DNA of 43,887 nucleotides from Desulfovibrio sp. (GCA_028708865.1 JAQVYA010000008.1:1-43887); one strand, 5' to 3'; shown: positions 1 through 7,974, counted from the first letter of the stretch. The notes: generated by a model not told the origin, from the letters alone. Numbers and translations are program-made.

Positions 1-80
1 CGTCAGGTCGCGATTCCTATCCTTTTGCGGGAGGGCATGCATACACCTTGCCGTGCCCCCGCTGCGGAGCGGCGCAACGC

Positions 81-773
81 ATGGATTTTATTGTCCAAGG
101 CATAATAGAGGCCTTCCGGCTGTTGTGGTTCGGCGATCCGCAGACATGGTCCGCGGTCCGCACCACGGTGGCGGTATCTTCGCTTTCCACCTTTTGCAGC
201 TTGCTGCTGGGCGCGCCCCTGGGGTTTGCCCTGGGGTATTACGAATTCGGCGGCAAGCGGGCTGTGCGTCTTCTGGTGGATACGCTGCTCAGTCTCCCTA
301 CCGTGGTCATCGGCCTGCTGGTTTACGCCTTCATCACCCGGCAGGGGCCTTTGGGCGGGCTGGATTTGATGTTCACCGTCCGGGGCATTGCCGTGGGGCA
401 GACCTTGTTGGGGCTGCCCATTGTGGTGGCCATGACCGCCACGGCAGTGGAAAGCCAGGACAGACGTTTGCGGCAGACCCTGCTGACCTTAGGAGCCTCT
501 CCGCGCCAGGTGTTGCTGACCACTTTGGCCGAAGCGCGTTTTGCAGTGGCCCTGGCGGCCATGGCTGCTTATGGCCGGATCGTTTCTGAAGTGGGCATTT
601 CCATGATGGTGGGCGGCAATATCAAGTGGCACACTCGGACCATCACCACGGCCATTGCCCTGGAGACCGGCAAGGGCGAATTCGGAATGGGCGTGGCCTT
701 GGGGCTGGTGCTCATGCTCATTGCCCTGGGGGTCAATGTCTTTGCGGCCGTATTGCGGAGGTCGCAGCGATGA
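81..773 (+). CDS. tupB: Tungstate ABC transporter permease TupB
   Basis: This 230-residue, very hydrophobic protein is the inner-membrane channel of an ABC importer that takes up oxyanions, most likely tungstate. The sequence shows about five membrane segments and the binding-protein-dependent permease (EAA) loop, visible as TLGASPRQVLLTTLAEAR around residues 136-153. The C-terminal stretch GNIKWHTRTITTAIALETGKGEF is replaced here by its key points: GNIK near 184, TRTITTAIALE after it, then a last helix; this is characteristic of TupB. The ATG at 81 gives the family-typical start MDFIVQG, with GGAG at 66-69 eleven bases upstream. A TTG at 48 is in frame but would add eleven atypical residues. 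The stop overlaps tupC (ATGA), so the two are translationally coupled. The substrate-binding gene tupA is not in the window; it may lie to the left. Molybdate as substrate cannot be excluded. Confidence 0.87.
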   Translation: MDFIVQGIIEAFRLLWFGDPQTWSAVRTTVAVSSLSTFCSLLLGAPLGFALGYYEFGGKRAVRLLVDTLLSLPTVVIGLLVYAFITRQGPLGGLDLMFTVRGIAVGQTLLGLPIVVAMTATAVESQDRRLRQTLLTLGASPRQVLLTTLAEARFAVALAAMAAYGRIVSEVGISMMVGGNIKWHTRTITTAIALETGKGEFGMGVALGLVLMLIALGVNVFAAVLRRSQR

Positions 774-1459
774 GCGGTAACCCGATTTTTGAACTGCGCG
801 GCGTGCAACAGCGTTATGGCGACCGGACGGCTTTGGAAATTCCTTCGCTGGTGGTGCCCGAAGGGTGCATCTTGGGCGTGGCCGGACACAACGGCTCGGG
901 TAAGAGCACCTTGATGCGGTTGTTGGCGTTTTTGGAGCGTCCATTTCAGGGGGAGGTGCTTTTTCGTGACCGGGCCGTGACGGATTCCGGCGTGCGGCAG
1001 CGTCGGGAAGTCACGCTCCTGACACAGGAGCCGTATTTGTTGCTGCGGTCCGTTGCCGCCAACGTGGGCTACGGCCTGAAGGTCCGGGGCAATCTTGACG
1101 CGGACCAGGGCCGGACGCGGGTACGCGAGGCTCTGGCCATGGTCGGCTTGGAGCCGGACGTATTTGAGCATCGCTCCTGGAGGGAGCTTTCCGGAGGCGA
1201 GGCCCAGCGGGTGGCGCTGGCCGCCCGGCTGGTGTTGCGCCCACAAGTGCTGCTTATGGATGAGCCCACCAGCAGCCTGGACCCGGAAAACGCCGAACGA
1301 CTGCTGGGGGCGGCCGTGCTGGCGCGTCGGGAGTGGGGGGCCACATTGGTCGTAGTCAGCCATGACGCGGCCTGGCTGGAGTCCGTAAGCGACGGCGTCC
1401 TGCGTATCGTTCAGGGGCGAATCGCCTCGGCACCCGATTTTTGCCGGTCCAGGGAATAA
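770..1459 (+). CDS. tupC: Tungstate ABC transporter ATP-binding protein TupC
   Basis: This 229-residue ATPase would power the TupB channel from the cytoplasmic side. All ABC motifs are present: Walker A GHNGSGKST at residues 39-47, the Q-loop LTQEP near 84-88, signature LSGGE at 140-144, Walker B LLMDEP at 161-166, and the H-loop VVVSHD with His198. It lacks the C-terminal TOBE domain found on longer molybdate ATPases such as ModC, which fits TupC. The ATG at 770 overlaps the tupB stop by four bases. An upstream in-frame start at 626 would run through tupB in another frame and was rejected. ATPase function is certain; the substrate is inferred from the partner permease. Confidence 0.88.
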   Translation: MSGNPIFELRGVQQRYGDRTALEIPSLVVPEGCILGVAGHNGSGKSTLMRLLAFLERPFQGEVLFRDRAVTDSGVRQRREVTLLTQEPYLLLRSVAANVGYGLKVRGNLDADQGRTRVREALAMVGLEPDVFEHRSWRELSGGEAQRVALAARLVLRPQVLLMDEPTSSLDPENAERLLGAAVLARREWGATLVVVSHDAAWLESVSDGVLRIVQGRIASAPDFCRSRE

Positions 1460-1469
1460 TCCCCTCTTC

Positions 1470-1499
1470 TTGACGCCTTGGGCCCATCCCGCGTATTAA
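1470..1499 (+). promoter_or_regulatory. Candidate sigma-70 promoter for the HD-GYP regulator
   Basis: TTGACG (1470-1475), an 18-base spacer and TATTAA (1494-1499) lie 31 bases before the start codon, in the gap after tupC. An alternative -10, TAAAAT at 1497-1502, would need a 21-base spacer. This is a sequence match only. Confidence 0.4.
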
Positions 1500-1530
1500 A
1501 ATATCCTTTACGGTACAACCGGGGGAAGGA

Positions 1531-2595
1531 ATGGGCGAAACACGGCGTCGTTACCGCATTCTTATTGTGGATGATGAGGAGATCAACCTGAAGGTCCTTT
1601 CCGGCTTTGTGGAAAGCTTTGGATATGATTTCCTGCTGGCGGACTCGGGCAAGACCGCTCTGGAAATGCTCGCAGAGGCAGATCTTGTCCTGCTTGACGT
1701 CATGATGCCGGATATGGACGGTTTCCAGGTGGTTCGGCATATCCGGGACCTGGATGGCTACCGGGATTTGCCCGTGATTATGGCAACCGCCCTTTCCGAC
1801 CAGCGGGACCGGCTTGATGCCGTCAGTGCCGGTGCCAGCGACTTCATCACCAAACCTGTGGATTCCACCGAGTTACGTATCCGGCTGGACGCGCATCTGC
1901 GCCTGAAACAATATCACGATCAGGTGATGCGCTACCAGGAAAACCTGGAACGGCTGGTGGCCGAGCGCACCCGGGAGTTGGAAGAGGCTCAGGCCGCCAA
2001 GATGGCCGCCCACCTCGAAACCCTGCGTCGACTTTCCCAGGCCGCCGAATATAAAGACGAGGAAACGGCCCAGCATATTGAACGCATGAGTCGTTATTGC
2101 GCTCTGTTGGCGGAAAAGCTCGGCATGGACGAAGCCGAGGTGGACCTTCTGCTTCATGCCAGCCCCATGCATGATATCGGCAAGATCGGCATCCCCGATT
2201 CCATCCTGCTCAAACCCGGTCCCCTTACCGCGGAAGAATGGGAAATCATGAAGACCCATACCATGATTGGAGCCGGAATTCTGGACTCTCCCTCATCCGA
2301 CTATCTGGAACATGGTCGGGTCATTGCCCTGACGCACCATGAACGCTGGGATGGATCCGGCTATCCGCGGGGGCTGTCCGGAGAGGATATCCCTCTTTAT
2401 GGCCGTATTTGCGCCGTGGCCGATGTCTTTGATGCATTGACCTCGAAGCGCCCGTACAAGCAGCCGTATCCCAACGAAAAAGCCCTTCGAATCATGCGGG
2501 AGGGCCGGGGCACCCACTTTGACCCTGCCATCCTGGATTTGTTCATGGATAGTCTGGAGCAGGTCCTGGCCATCCAAAAAAGATTCAGGGATTGA
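1531..2595 (+). CDS. Response regulator with HD-GYP phosphodiesterase domain
   Basis: This 354-residue cytoplasmic protein combines a receiver domain (about residues 9-125) with an HD-GYP domain (about 165-350), joined by a helical, coiled-coil-like linker (about 126-165). The receiver has the acidic pair Asp14-Asp15, phosphoacceptor Asp56 in LLDVMMPD, and Lys108 in TKPVD. The output domain has the metal-binding pair His214-Asp215 in HDIGKIGIPD and, further on, HHERWDGSGYP, the GYP signature. Proteins of this type hydrolyse cyclic di-GMP, with activity set by phosphorylation of the receiver. No histidine kinase gene is adjacent, so the partner is unknown. The start codon has GGGGGA five bases upstream. 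The neighbouring PilZ-like protein at 4131 may be a cyclic di-GMP receptor, which makes local signalling plausible but unproven. Confidence 0.92.
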   Translation: MGETRRRYRILIVDDEEINLKVLSGFVESFGYDFLLADSGKTALEMLAEADLVLLDVMMPDMDGFQVVRHIRDLDGYRDLPVIMATALSDQRDRLDAVSAGASDFITKPVDSTELRIRLDAHLRLKQYHDQVMRYQENLERLVAERTRELEEAQAAKMAAHLETLRRLSQAAEYKDEETAQHIERMSRYCALLAEKLGMDEAEVDLLLHASPMHDIGKIGIPDSILLKPGPLTAEEWEIMKTHTMIGAGILDSPSSDYLEHGRVIALTHHERWDGSGYPRGLSGEDIPLYGRICAVADVFDALTSKRPYKQPYPNEKALRIMREGRGTHFDPAILDLFMDSLEQVLAIQKRFRD

Positions 2596-2642
2596 TCTCC
2601 AGGGAAGCGGCAGGACAGACAGAGCTTTGTTTTTGTCCACGT

Positions 2643-2670
2643 GAAGCCGTCGGCCCCTAACGATGGCTTC
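2643..2670 (+). terminator. 10-bp hairpin after the HD-GYP gene
   Basis: GAAGCCGTCG (2643-2652) pairs with CGATGGCTTC (2661-2670), with one G-T wobble and an eight-base loop. Only three T residues follow, so as an intrinsic terminator it is weak. It may instead be part of a structured leader for the downstream radical SAM gene. Confidence 0.35.
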
Positions 2671-2678
2671 TTTACCCA

Positions 2679-2715
2679 TACCATTGCTCGGCAATGCCCG
2701 GGACTCTGAATGGTA
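2679..2715 (+). repeat. Nested inverted repeat in the 2596-2808 intergenic region
   Basis: An outer pair, TACCATT (2679-2685) and AATGGTA (2709-2715), overlaps an inner hairpin, CATTGC-TCG-GCAATG (2682-2696). The two foldings compete for the same left arm, so the element could switch between two structures. It follows directly on the 2643-2670 hairpin. No known riboswitch consensus was recognised. Confidence 0.4.
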
Positions 2716-2808
2716 CCCAGCCATGGTGAAAAAAACCTGTTGCCGGACTGAAACCAAATCGTAACCGGTTCTCCATTTCTTTTCTGTTCATCGGTGTATG
2801 TTGGGAAC

Positions 2809-4104
2809 ATGGTCCGTTCACCGTTTCGTTCCCTGGCGCATTGGCGCCGATTACTGCGCGGGCGTGTGCCCGGCCAAGTCGTTGTGCAGTTCACCACGCG
2901 CTGCAATGCTTCCTGCGCCCAGTGTGGCATGCGTGTGACCCACGCCGGGCAGCGTTTCACTATGAATGTTCAGCAGGTGCGTCGGCTGATTGATGCCATG
3001 GCCGAGCGCGGCGTGGCTTCTCTTTCTTTTACTGGCGGGGAGCCTTTGCTCTATGCCTCGGAGATTGCAGATCTGGCCGGATACGCGGCCCGGGCAGGGA
3101 TTTCCTACATCCGCACCGGAACGAACGGGTTTATGTTTCAGCACCATGAGCAGCCCGGATTTTCTGACCGCATGGCGCGTTTGGCCGACGAGTTGGCCGC
3201 AAGCCCGTTGAATGCCTTCTGGATCAGCCTGGATTCGGCCGACCCGGCCGTGCACGAGGCCAATCGGGGGCTTTCCGGCATGGTGGAAGGGGTGCGAAAG
3301 GCATTGCCCCTCTTTCATGAACGGGGACTTTATCCGGCCGCAAATCTGGGCATCAACCGCCTTGCCGGAGGACCGGGGCTGGTGCCCGGACCGGACGATC
3401 CGTTTGACGCCGAAGCATTCCGCAGAGCTTTTACGCGAGTATTCGAACGATTTTACTCTTTTGTGGAGGAATTGGGCTTTACCACTGTAAATGCTTGTTA
3501 CCCCATGAGCCTTGAGTCGGATGCAGATTCGGAGTTGGCTGTGTATGGCGCTGCTTCCCGGGAAGGGCTGATTCGCTTTCGTCCTGAAGAAAAAGCGGCC
3601 ATGTTCCGGGCTTTGTATGACGTCATCCCCAGATTTCGACACCGGTTGCGCATCTTTACTCCACGCAGCGCCCTGCTGGCTTTGATGCGCCAACAGGTGG
3701 GCCTGGATCGTGGACTGTTCCCCTGCCGGGGGGGCATTGATTTTTTCTTTGTGGACGCTCAGGGCATGAACACCTATCCCTGTGGATATCGTGGTTCAGA
3801 ATCCCTGGGAAAATTTTGGGATCTGGATTTGGACGCACTGGACGCCCACCGCGTCTGCGAACAGTGTGATTGGGAATGTTTCCGCGATCCTTCCATTCTA
3901 CTCAAGCCGCTGCTTGATTTCCGACGCAATCCTTTTACGGCGGTCAGCAAACTGCCTCGGCATAAGGGCTTCCGTAAAGCATGGCGGGAGGACTTGCGCT
4001 ATTACGCGGCGTGTGACTGGTTCGATGCCCGCACTGCGCCGGACTATGGGGGGCTGGCATCTTTTGCCCTGAGGAGCGGGCGTTTTTCTCCTTTCTTTTT
4101 CTGA
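2809..4104 (+). CDS. Radical SAM protein of unknown substrate
   Basis: This protein of about 431 residues begins its radical SAM domain with CNASCAQC, a CxxxCxxC motif that binds the 4Fe-4S cluster reductively cleaving S-adenosylmethionine, followed by the SAM-contact motif FTGGEPLL. The C-terminal part has further cysteines: PCRGG, PCGYRG and CEQCDWEC. These resemble an auxiliary (SPASM-like) cluster region, so a peptide- or protein-modifying role is possible, but no precursor peptide gene was seen beside it. The ATG at 2809 has only a close GGGA in front; a GTG at 2794 in the same frame is an equal alternative and neither has a good ribosome binding site. It converges on the PilZ-like gene with 26 bases between the stops. 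The substrate is not known. Confidence 0.8.
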   Translation: MVRSPFRSLAHWRRLLRGRVPGQVVVQFTTRCNASCAQCGMRVTHAGQRFTMNVQQVRRLIDAMAERGVASLSFTGGEPLLYASEIADLAGYAARAGISYIRTGTNGFMFQHHEQPGFSDRMARLADELAASPLNAFWISLDSADPAVHEANRGLSGMVEGVRKALPLFHERGLYPAANLGINRLAGGPGLVPGPDDPFDAEAFRRAFTRVFERFYSFVEELGFTTVNACYPMSLESDADSELAVYGAASREGLIRFRPEEKAAMFRALYDVIPRFRHRLRIFTPRSALLALMRQQVGLDRGLFPCRGGIDFFFVDAQGMNTYPCGYRGSESLGKFWDLDLDALDAHRVCEQCDWECFRDPSILLKPLLDFRRNPFTAVSKLPRHKGFRKAWREDLRYYAACDWFDARTAPDYGGLASFALRSGRFSPFFF

Positions 4105-4130
4105 CGGCTTGCGAACAGCATTCTGGCCGG

Positions 4131-4766
4131 TCAGCCGCCGCAGGGCGGGGCCGGGCTGTCATAGGCGCTTTGCACCCAATTCTGCAGGAGGGCTTTGTTT
4201 CGCGTTTCATGTTCATCCAGTCGGAGGACGGCAAAGCGTTTGCCCTGGGCCAGGAATTCACGCAGCAAGCGACATTGGAAGGTAAAGCGCGCTGTGGGGG
4301 AAATGACATGAAACGAAATCCGCACGGGGTCGTTTTTCTGAAAAAGAAAGCCGGATGTTTGATCCGGCGGCAGTGAAACGCGCATGGCGCTTGCTGAAAG
4401 GTCTTGAATTAGGCAGGGGAATTCTTCAGTCCGGGTTTGCAGTCGGGCCGGGAAATTGCAGAGCAGGCGTTTTTCGCACCGTTGGTCGCAGTCCTGAATA
4501 CTCTCCGGATATTGCAGAAATAAAAGCTGTCCAGGGTCACTAGGCTTGCCCATCAGCCGGGTTTCAAAGCCGAGCAGGGTGCTCTCGTGCGCATAGCGTA
4601 CGCTCACGTTTGGATGTTTACGAAGCCCCTTGAGGGTGGCTTTGGGCAGGTCCGCATAGACCACCAGAAAACGCCCGCACTCCTGTCCCACCAGCACGGC
4701 CAGATGGCGCTCTTCAAAATGGGCGCATTGAATCAACAGGGTATCCCCGATGCCGAGTCGCGGCAT
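4131..4766 (-). CDS. YcgR/PilZ-like protein, putative cyclic di-GMP receptor
   Basis: This 211-residue protein has an N-terminal beta-rich region (about 1-90) of the kind that precedes PilZ in YcgR proteins, and a C-terminal PilZ-like domain (about 95-205). The cyclic di-GMP motif is RxxxR followed by [D/N]xSxxG. Here Arg96 and Arg100 are present, and residues 122-127 read DLSASA, so the final glycine is replaced by alanine. Binding may therefore be weakened or lost. The start MPRLGIG has a strong GGGGAGGAG just upstream; longer in-frame extensions lack support. A role in motility or surface adhesion would be typical of the family but is inferred. Confidence 0.68.
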   Translation of the reverse strand: MPRLGIGDTLLIQCAHFEERHLAVLVGQECGRFLVVYADLPKATLKGLRKHPNVSVRYAHESTLLGFETRLMGKPSDPGQLLFLQYPESIQDCDQRCEKRLLCNFPARLQTRTEEFPCLIQDLSASAMRVSLPPDQTSGFLFQKNDPVRISFHVISPTARFTFQCRLLREFLAQGKRFAVLRLDEHETRNKALLQNWVQSAYDSPAPPCGG

Positions 4767-4890
4767 GCTCCTCCCCGGACGTAGCGGTCTTTTGCCTGAG
4801 CCGCATTTGCGGACGCCTTCGATTTTATATGCCGTAAATATTTGGAAGGAGCAAGGAAGTGTCTTGGAGAAGATGGGGGGAAATTCGACT

Positions 4891-5052
4891 TTATTGGCGG
4901 TTTTGTTCGCGGAGTTTGGCGGCGTCAAAGTCCAGCTCAATGGGCATGCGCCCCGTGCAATGATTTTGTCTGGATCGGAGGCGGCGGTAGAGAACCAGAG
5001 AGAGTCCGGCCCCCAAAACGACCAGCCCGGCCAGCAGCAAGGTACTTTGCAT
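4891..5052 (-). CDS. Small single-span membrane protein
   Basis: This is a 53-residue protein with one hydrophobic segment (about residues 4-20, rich in L, V, A and G), then a basic stretch YRRLRSR and a polar tail containing one Cys. The positive charges after the helix suggest the tail lies in the cytoplasm. GAGGAGG sits eight to ten bases before the ATG, which decides the start over a longer 110-codon frame. It lies upstream of the PilZ-like gene on the same strand with a 124-base gap, so co-transcription is possible. No family was recognised. Confidence 0.6.
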   Translation of the reverse strand: MQSTLLLAGLVVLGAGLSLVLYRRLRSRQNHCTGRMPIELDFDAAKLREQNRQ

Positions 5053-5189
5053 GATGATTCCTCCTCTTGCGAAACAGGGGGTCGACGGACGGAAGGTCGG
5101 CAGAGCGATTCCGTGCGGACACCCGGGAGCGTTCATTTTATCAGCTTTAGGAAAAAACGGAAGGGTGCGTTTAATATAATTGCATGGCC

Positions 5190-5228
5190 TTGGCAAGCCG
5201 GACTGTTTTGCCGGAGTTGGCAAGCCGG
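5190..5228. repeat. 12-bp direct repeat between divergent genes
   Basis: TTGGCAAGCCGG occurs at 5190-5201 and again at 5217-5228, 27 bp apart start to start, between the divergently read small membrane protein and the 5303 gene. A perfect TATAAT lies just to the left at 5175-5180. Two such copies could be tandem sites for a DNA-binding protein; nothing identifies it. Confidence 0.35.
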
Positions 5229-5302
5229 GGCCGGCAGGGTAGGATTCAGGGCGCGGTCACTTATGGTCGCGACCGATGGAGTCTAGTTGAGGAGAACCGT
5301 TC

Positions 5303-5821
5303 ATGAACAAGCTCGCCATTACCGTGACGCTGTCACTTGAAGAGGACAGCCTGGAAGATGCGTATCTGGATTTTTTGCTTACCGTGGACGGCGCGTATGT
5401 TCACGACTCGCAGAACCATTGGGTTGATCCCATGGACCTGGCCGCCAGTGCGGATTCTCCGGGTGAGTATTTTATTTTTACTTGTAATTGTGGAGATCCC
5501 GGCTGTGTGGGGATCGACCGTGGGGTCCAGGTGACGCATACCTCCGGGAATGTGGTCTGGACGGTACGACACCCGCTGGGCTGGCCGCCGGACCAGGAAC
5601 TGCCGGACTGGACGCATGAGTTGGAGTACCGGTTCGACCGGCGCGAATATGTGGAAACCGTGGAGCTGGCCTTGCGTCAGGCCAAGGCTCTGGTGTGCAA
5701 TTGGCGCCTGAGTGAGAGGATATGGGTTGGGCCGGCCATGAGTGTGGAGGATTTGATGGCCTTGGAGGTCATGCCCGAAATGCAGCCCATGCCTGTGCAG
5801 GGGACGCGGTTTGTGCATTGA
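5303..5821 (+). CDS. Hypothetical protein with a CxCxxxxC motif
   Basis: This 172-residue soluble, acidic protein was not recognised as any named family. Its centre holds CNCGDPGC (Cys61, Cys63, Cys68), followed by a strand-rich stretch with TVRHP and an aromatic C-terminal half. The cysteine pattern could bind zinc or another metal, but too few ligands are visible to say. GAGGAG nine bases before the ATG supports the start. It stands alone, 190 bases before umuD, without an obvious promoter match. Confidence 0.7.
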   Translation: MNKLAITVTLSLEEDSLEDAYLDFLLTVDGAYVHDSQNHWVDPMDLAASADSPGEYFIFTCNCGDPGCVGIDRGVQVTHTSGNVVWTVRHPLGWPPDQELPDWTHELEYRFDRREYVETVELALRQAKALVCNWRLSERIWVGPAMSVEDLMALEVMPEMQPMPVQGTRFVH

Positions 5822-5909
5822 CCTTTGTGCCGGTCGGCCCGTGGCCCGTGCGCCGGCGATCTGTAACGGGCAGCGCGGGCTGCTTCCTTTTATGTCTTGC
5901 CAAGTGGTG

Positions 5910-5927
5910 TGGAAAAATAATTTTCCA
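5910..5927. promoter_or_regulatory. Inverted repeat upstream of umuDC, candidate operator
   Basis: TGGAAAA-ATAA-TTTTCCA is a perfect 7-bp inverted repeat, 85 bases before the umuD start. It lies just downstream of a -35-like TTGCCA (5897-5902) and covers the place where a -10 box would be. No E. coli-type CTG-N10-CAG LexA box is visible, so this is the best candidate for the SOS operator of umuDC here. Confidence 0.35.
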
Positions 5928-6011
5928 ATGGTTTCGGTCCGTAATCCGTGAAGTGGTTTGTCCTGGCTGCGTACAACGTGGGGCGCTCGGGGCGGCAGAA
6001 CAGTTGGGGGG

Positions 6012-6488
6012 ATGGGCTTGAAGAGTGCTGACGATTTGTCAGGTCGTATTGCTGAATTCAAAGTGTGTATTGTGGGGCGCGCTGCCTCGAGCTTAGAGGG
6101 GAGAGCAGGCGTTCCCCTGTATCTGGAGGCTGTTCCCGCCGGGTTTCCTTCGCCTGCCGAAGATTATGTGGAAGGGGACCTGGACCTGAACGAATATTTG
6201 GTCCGCAATCCGGCCGCTACCTTCATGGTGCGCGTGCAAGGTGACTCCATGATCGGTGCGGGCATCCATGATGGAGACGTGCTCGTGGTGGACCGTTCCC
6301 GCGAAGCCGCGCCCGGAAAAATCGTGGTGGCCGTGCTGGACGGGGAATTGACGGTTAAGCGTCTTGCCAGACGTGGGGAGCAATATCTGCTGGAACCGGA
6401 AAATCCGGACTATGCACCCATCGTTGTGGAAAACGGGCGGGAGCTGTTTGTCTGGGGAGTGGTTACAGGCATGGTGCGGAGGTTCTGA
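6012..6488 (+). CDS. umuD: UmuD, DNA polymerase V accessory subunit
   Basis: This 158-residue protein is the self-cleaving partner of UmuC. RecA filaments trigger its autocleavage, and the shortened form joins UmuC as the translesion polymerase. The cleavage site is recognisable as PAGFPSP, with the expected cut between Ala43 and Gly44 (Cys-Gly in E. coli). The catalytic pair is Ser79 in GDSM and Lys116 in LTVKRL, 37 residues apart exactly as in E. coli UmuD. The N-terminal arm before the cleavage site is about 19 residues longer than in E. coli. GGGGGG precedes the ATG directly, an unusually close ribosome binding site; a GTG or ATG further upstream is possible. The stop overlaps umuC (TGATG), so the two are coupled. 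Confidence 0.9.
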   Translation: MGLKSADDLSGRIAEFKVCIVGRAASSLEGRAGVPLYLEAVPAGFPSPAEDYVEGDLDLNEYLVRNPAATFMVRVQGDSMIGAGIHDGDVLVVDRSREAAPGKIVVAVLDGELTVKRLARRGEQYLLEPENPDYAPIVVENGRELFVWGVVTGMVRRF

Positions 6489-7768
6489 TGGGCTCATCAT
6501 GGATTGCCATGGTGGATTGCAACAATTTTTACGTTTCCTGTGAACGTGTGTTCGATCCTTCGCTGGAAGGATGCCCCGTGGTGGTACTTTCCAACAATGA
6601 CGGTTGCGTCATTGCCCGCTCTGAAGAAGCCAAGACAATGGGGATCGGAATGGGCGAACCGGCGTTTCGTCGTCGCAAATTCTTTGAATCCCACGGCGTC
6701 CGGGTCTTTTCCTCCAATTATGCATTGTACGGAGATATGTCGGCTCGGGTGCAGCAGGTGCTGGCCCGTTTTTCCCCCGAAGTGGAGCCTTATTCCATCG
6801 ATGAGTGTTTTTTGCTCTTGCGCCTAAAGGATGATGCAGCTCTTAGCTCCCTGGCAAAAGATATTCGGAAGACCGTGCGCCGCTGGACCGGAATCCCTGT
6901 TTGCGTGGGACTGGCCCGGACCAAAACCTTGGCCAAGGTAGCCAACCGGTTGGCGAAAAAACGTGCGGAAGGTCAAGGGGTCTGGATGCTGGATCGGCCG
7001 GAAACAATAGAACAGGAATTGTCTCGATTGGAGGTGGGAGAGGTTTGGGGTATCGGCCGGAAAAACGCCGCCCGGCTGGCACGTTATAATGTGCGTACGG
7101 CGTTGGACCTGGTGCGTCGTCCGAGGGATTGGGTTCGCCGTCAACTGAGCATCACGGGGTTGCATACTGCTTTGGAGCTTCAAGGGATTCCAGCCATTGC
7201 CTTTCAGGAGCACCCACCAGCCGCCAAAAGCGTGACCTGTTCGCGCTCCTTTGGCGTTCGTATCGGCGAGGCTGCCGCGCTGGAGGAGGCTCTTTGCGCC
7301 TATGTGCAGCGGGCAGCGGAAAAATTACGAGGCCGAAGGCTGGAGGCGGGTGTGGTACAGGTATTTCTGGCCACCAACCGGTTTGTGGAAGAACCTCAAT
7401 ACTCGGACAGCGCAGTCTTTTCGTTGCCCACGCCCACGGCCTACACACCGCTGCTGCAACGAGCCGCTTTGGATTTGTTGCGGAAGATTTACCGCAAGGG
7501 CTACTTGTATCAAAAGGTGGGGGTGCTGTTTTTGGAGTTGATCCCGCGGGGGCAACGTCAGCGAAGCTTTGCCGAGTACGGGCATGCCTCCGAAGTCTGC
7601 CGACAAGAAGAACTGATGCGTGTGTTGGACGGAGTCAACGGACGCTTTGGCCGGGGAGCGTTGCGCTTTGCCGGAGACGGTCTGGGGCCCAAAGCGTGGC
7701 ACATGCGGCAGGAGCATCTTTCCCGTCGGTATACTACCCGCTGGGCGGAGCTACCGGTGGTTCGGTAG
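6488..7768 (+). CDS. umuC: UmuC, Y-family DNA polymerase V catalytic subunit
   Basis: This 426-residue error-prone polymerase copies past DNA lesions during the SOS response. The catalytic carboxylates are visible: Asp10 in [12 protein letters not shown] and the Asp105-Glu106 pair in YSIDECF. The middle part has the helix-hairpin-helix region around GEVWGIGRK, and the C-terminal third forms the little-finger domain typical of the family. Length matches E. coli UmuC (422). It overlaps umuD by one base and ends at a strong terminator, so umuDC is a complete two-gene operon. No damage or transfer marks were seen. Confidence 0.94.
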   Translation: MGSSWIAMVDCNNFYVSCERVFDPSLEGCPVVVLSNNDGCVIARSEEAKTMGIGMGEPAFRRRKFFESHGVRVFSSNYALYGDMSARVQQVLARFSPEVEPYSIDECFLLLRLKDDAALSSLAKDIRKTVRRWTGIPVCVGLARTKTLAKVANRLAKKRAEGQGVWMLDRPETIEQELSRLEVGEVWGIGRKNAARLARYNVRTALDLVRRPRDWVRRQLSITGLHTALELQGIPAIAFQEHPPAAKSVTCSRSFGVRIGEAAALEEALCAYVQRAAEKLRGRRLEAGVVQVFLATNRFVEEPQYSDSAVFSLPTPTAYTPLLQRAALDLLRKIYRKGYLYQKVGVLFLELIPRGQRQRSFAEYGHASEVCRQEELMRVLDGVNGRFGRGALRFAGDGLGPKAWHMRQEHLSRRYTTRWAELPVVR

Positions 7769-7828
7769 CTTGGACTGCGGAGATGTCATTTATAACAATT
7801 TGAAAATTTTGTATTTTTGAAAACAAAA

Positions 7829-7863
7829 AAAGGCTGACGAGGAATTAAACCTTGTCAGCCTTT
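7829..7863 (+). terminator. Intrinsic terminator of umuDC
   Basis: The arms AAAGGCTGACGAGG (7829-7842) and CCTTGTCAGCCTTT (7850-7863) form a 14-bp stem with one wobble pair and a seven-base loop, followed by GATTTTT. An A-run on the other side lets it also stop transcription from the tRNA gene on the minus strand. Confidence 0.88.
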
Positions 7864-7871
7864 GATTTTTC

Positions 7872-7947
7872 TGGCTCCCCAGCACGGACTTGAACCGCGA
7901 ACCTAGTGATTAACAGTCACCCGCTCTGCCGATTGAGCTACTGGGGA
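7872..7947 (-). tRNA. tRNA-Asn (anticodon GTT)
   Basis: Read on the minus strand, the 76 bases fold as a standard tRNA. The acceptor stem pairs TCCCCAG with CTGGGGA, the discriminator base is G and CCA is encoded. The D arm has AGCTCAATCGGCAGAGC, the anticodon stem-loop has CTGTTAATC with anticodon GTT, and the T arm has GGTTCGCGGTTCAAGTCC or a close reading of it. GTT reads asparagine codons AAC and AAU. Confidence 0.96.
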
Positions 7948-7974
7948 ATGTGAATTGCGTCGTCGCGAGGAGAG

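Noticed and set aside
48-80. TTG start at 48 for TupB
   Set aside because: The added residues are atypical; the ATG at 81 gives the usual family N terminus. It cannot be fully excluded because GGGAGGG lies at 29-35.
2596-2808. Cyclic di-GMP (GEMM) riboswitch next to the HD-GYP gene
   Set aside because: The conserved GEMM core sequences are absent although hairpins are present.
5303-7947. umuDC block as a mobile island integrated at tRNA-Asn
   Set aside because: No integrase gene and no second copy of the tRNA 3' end were seen; base composition is like its surroundings.
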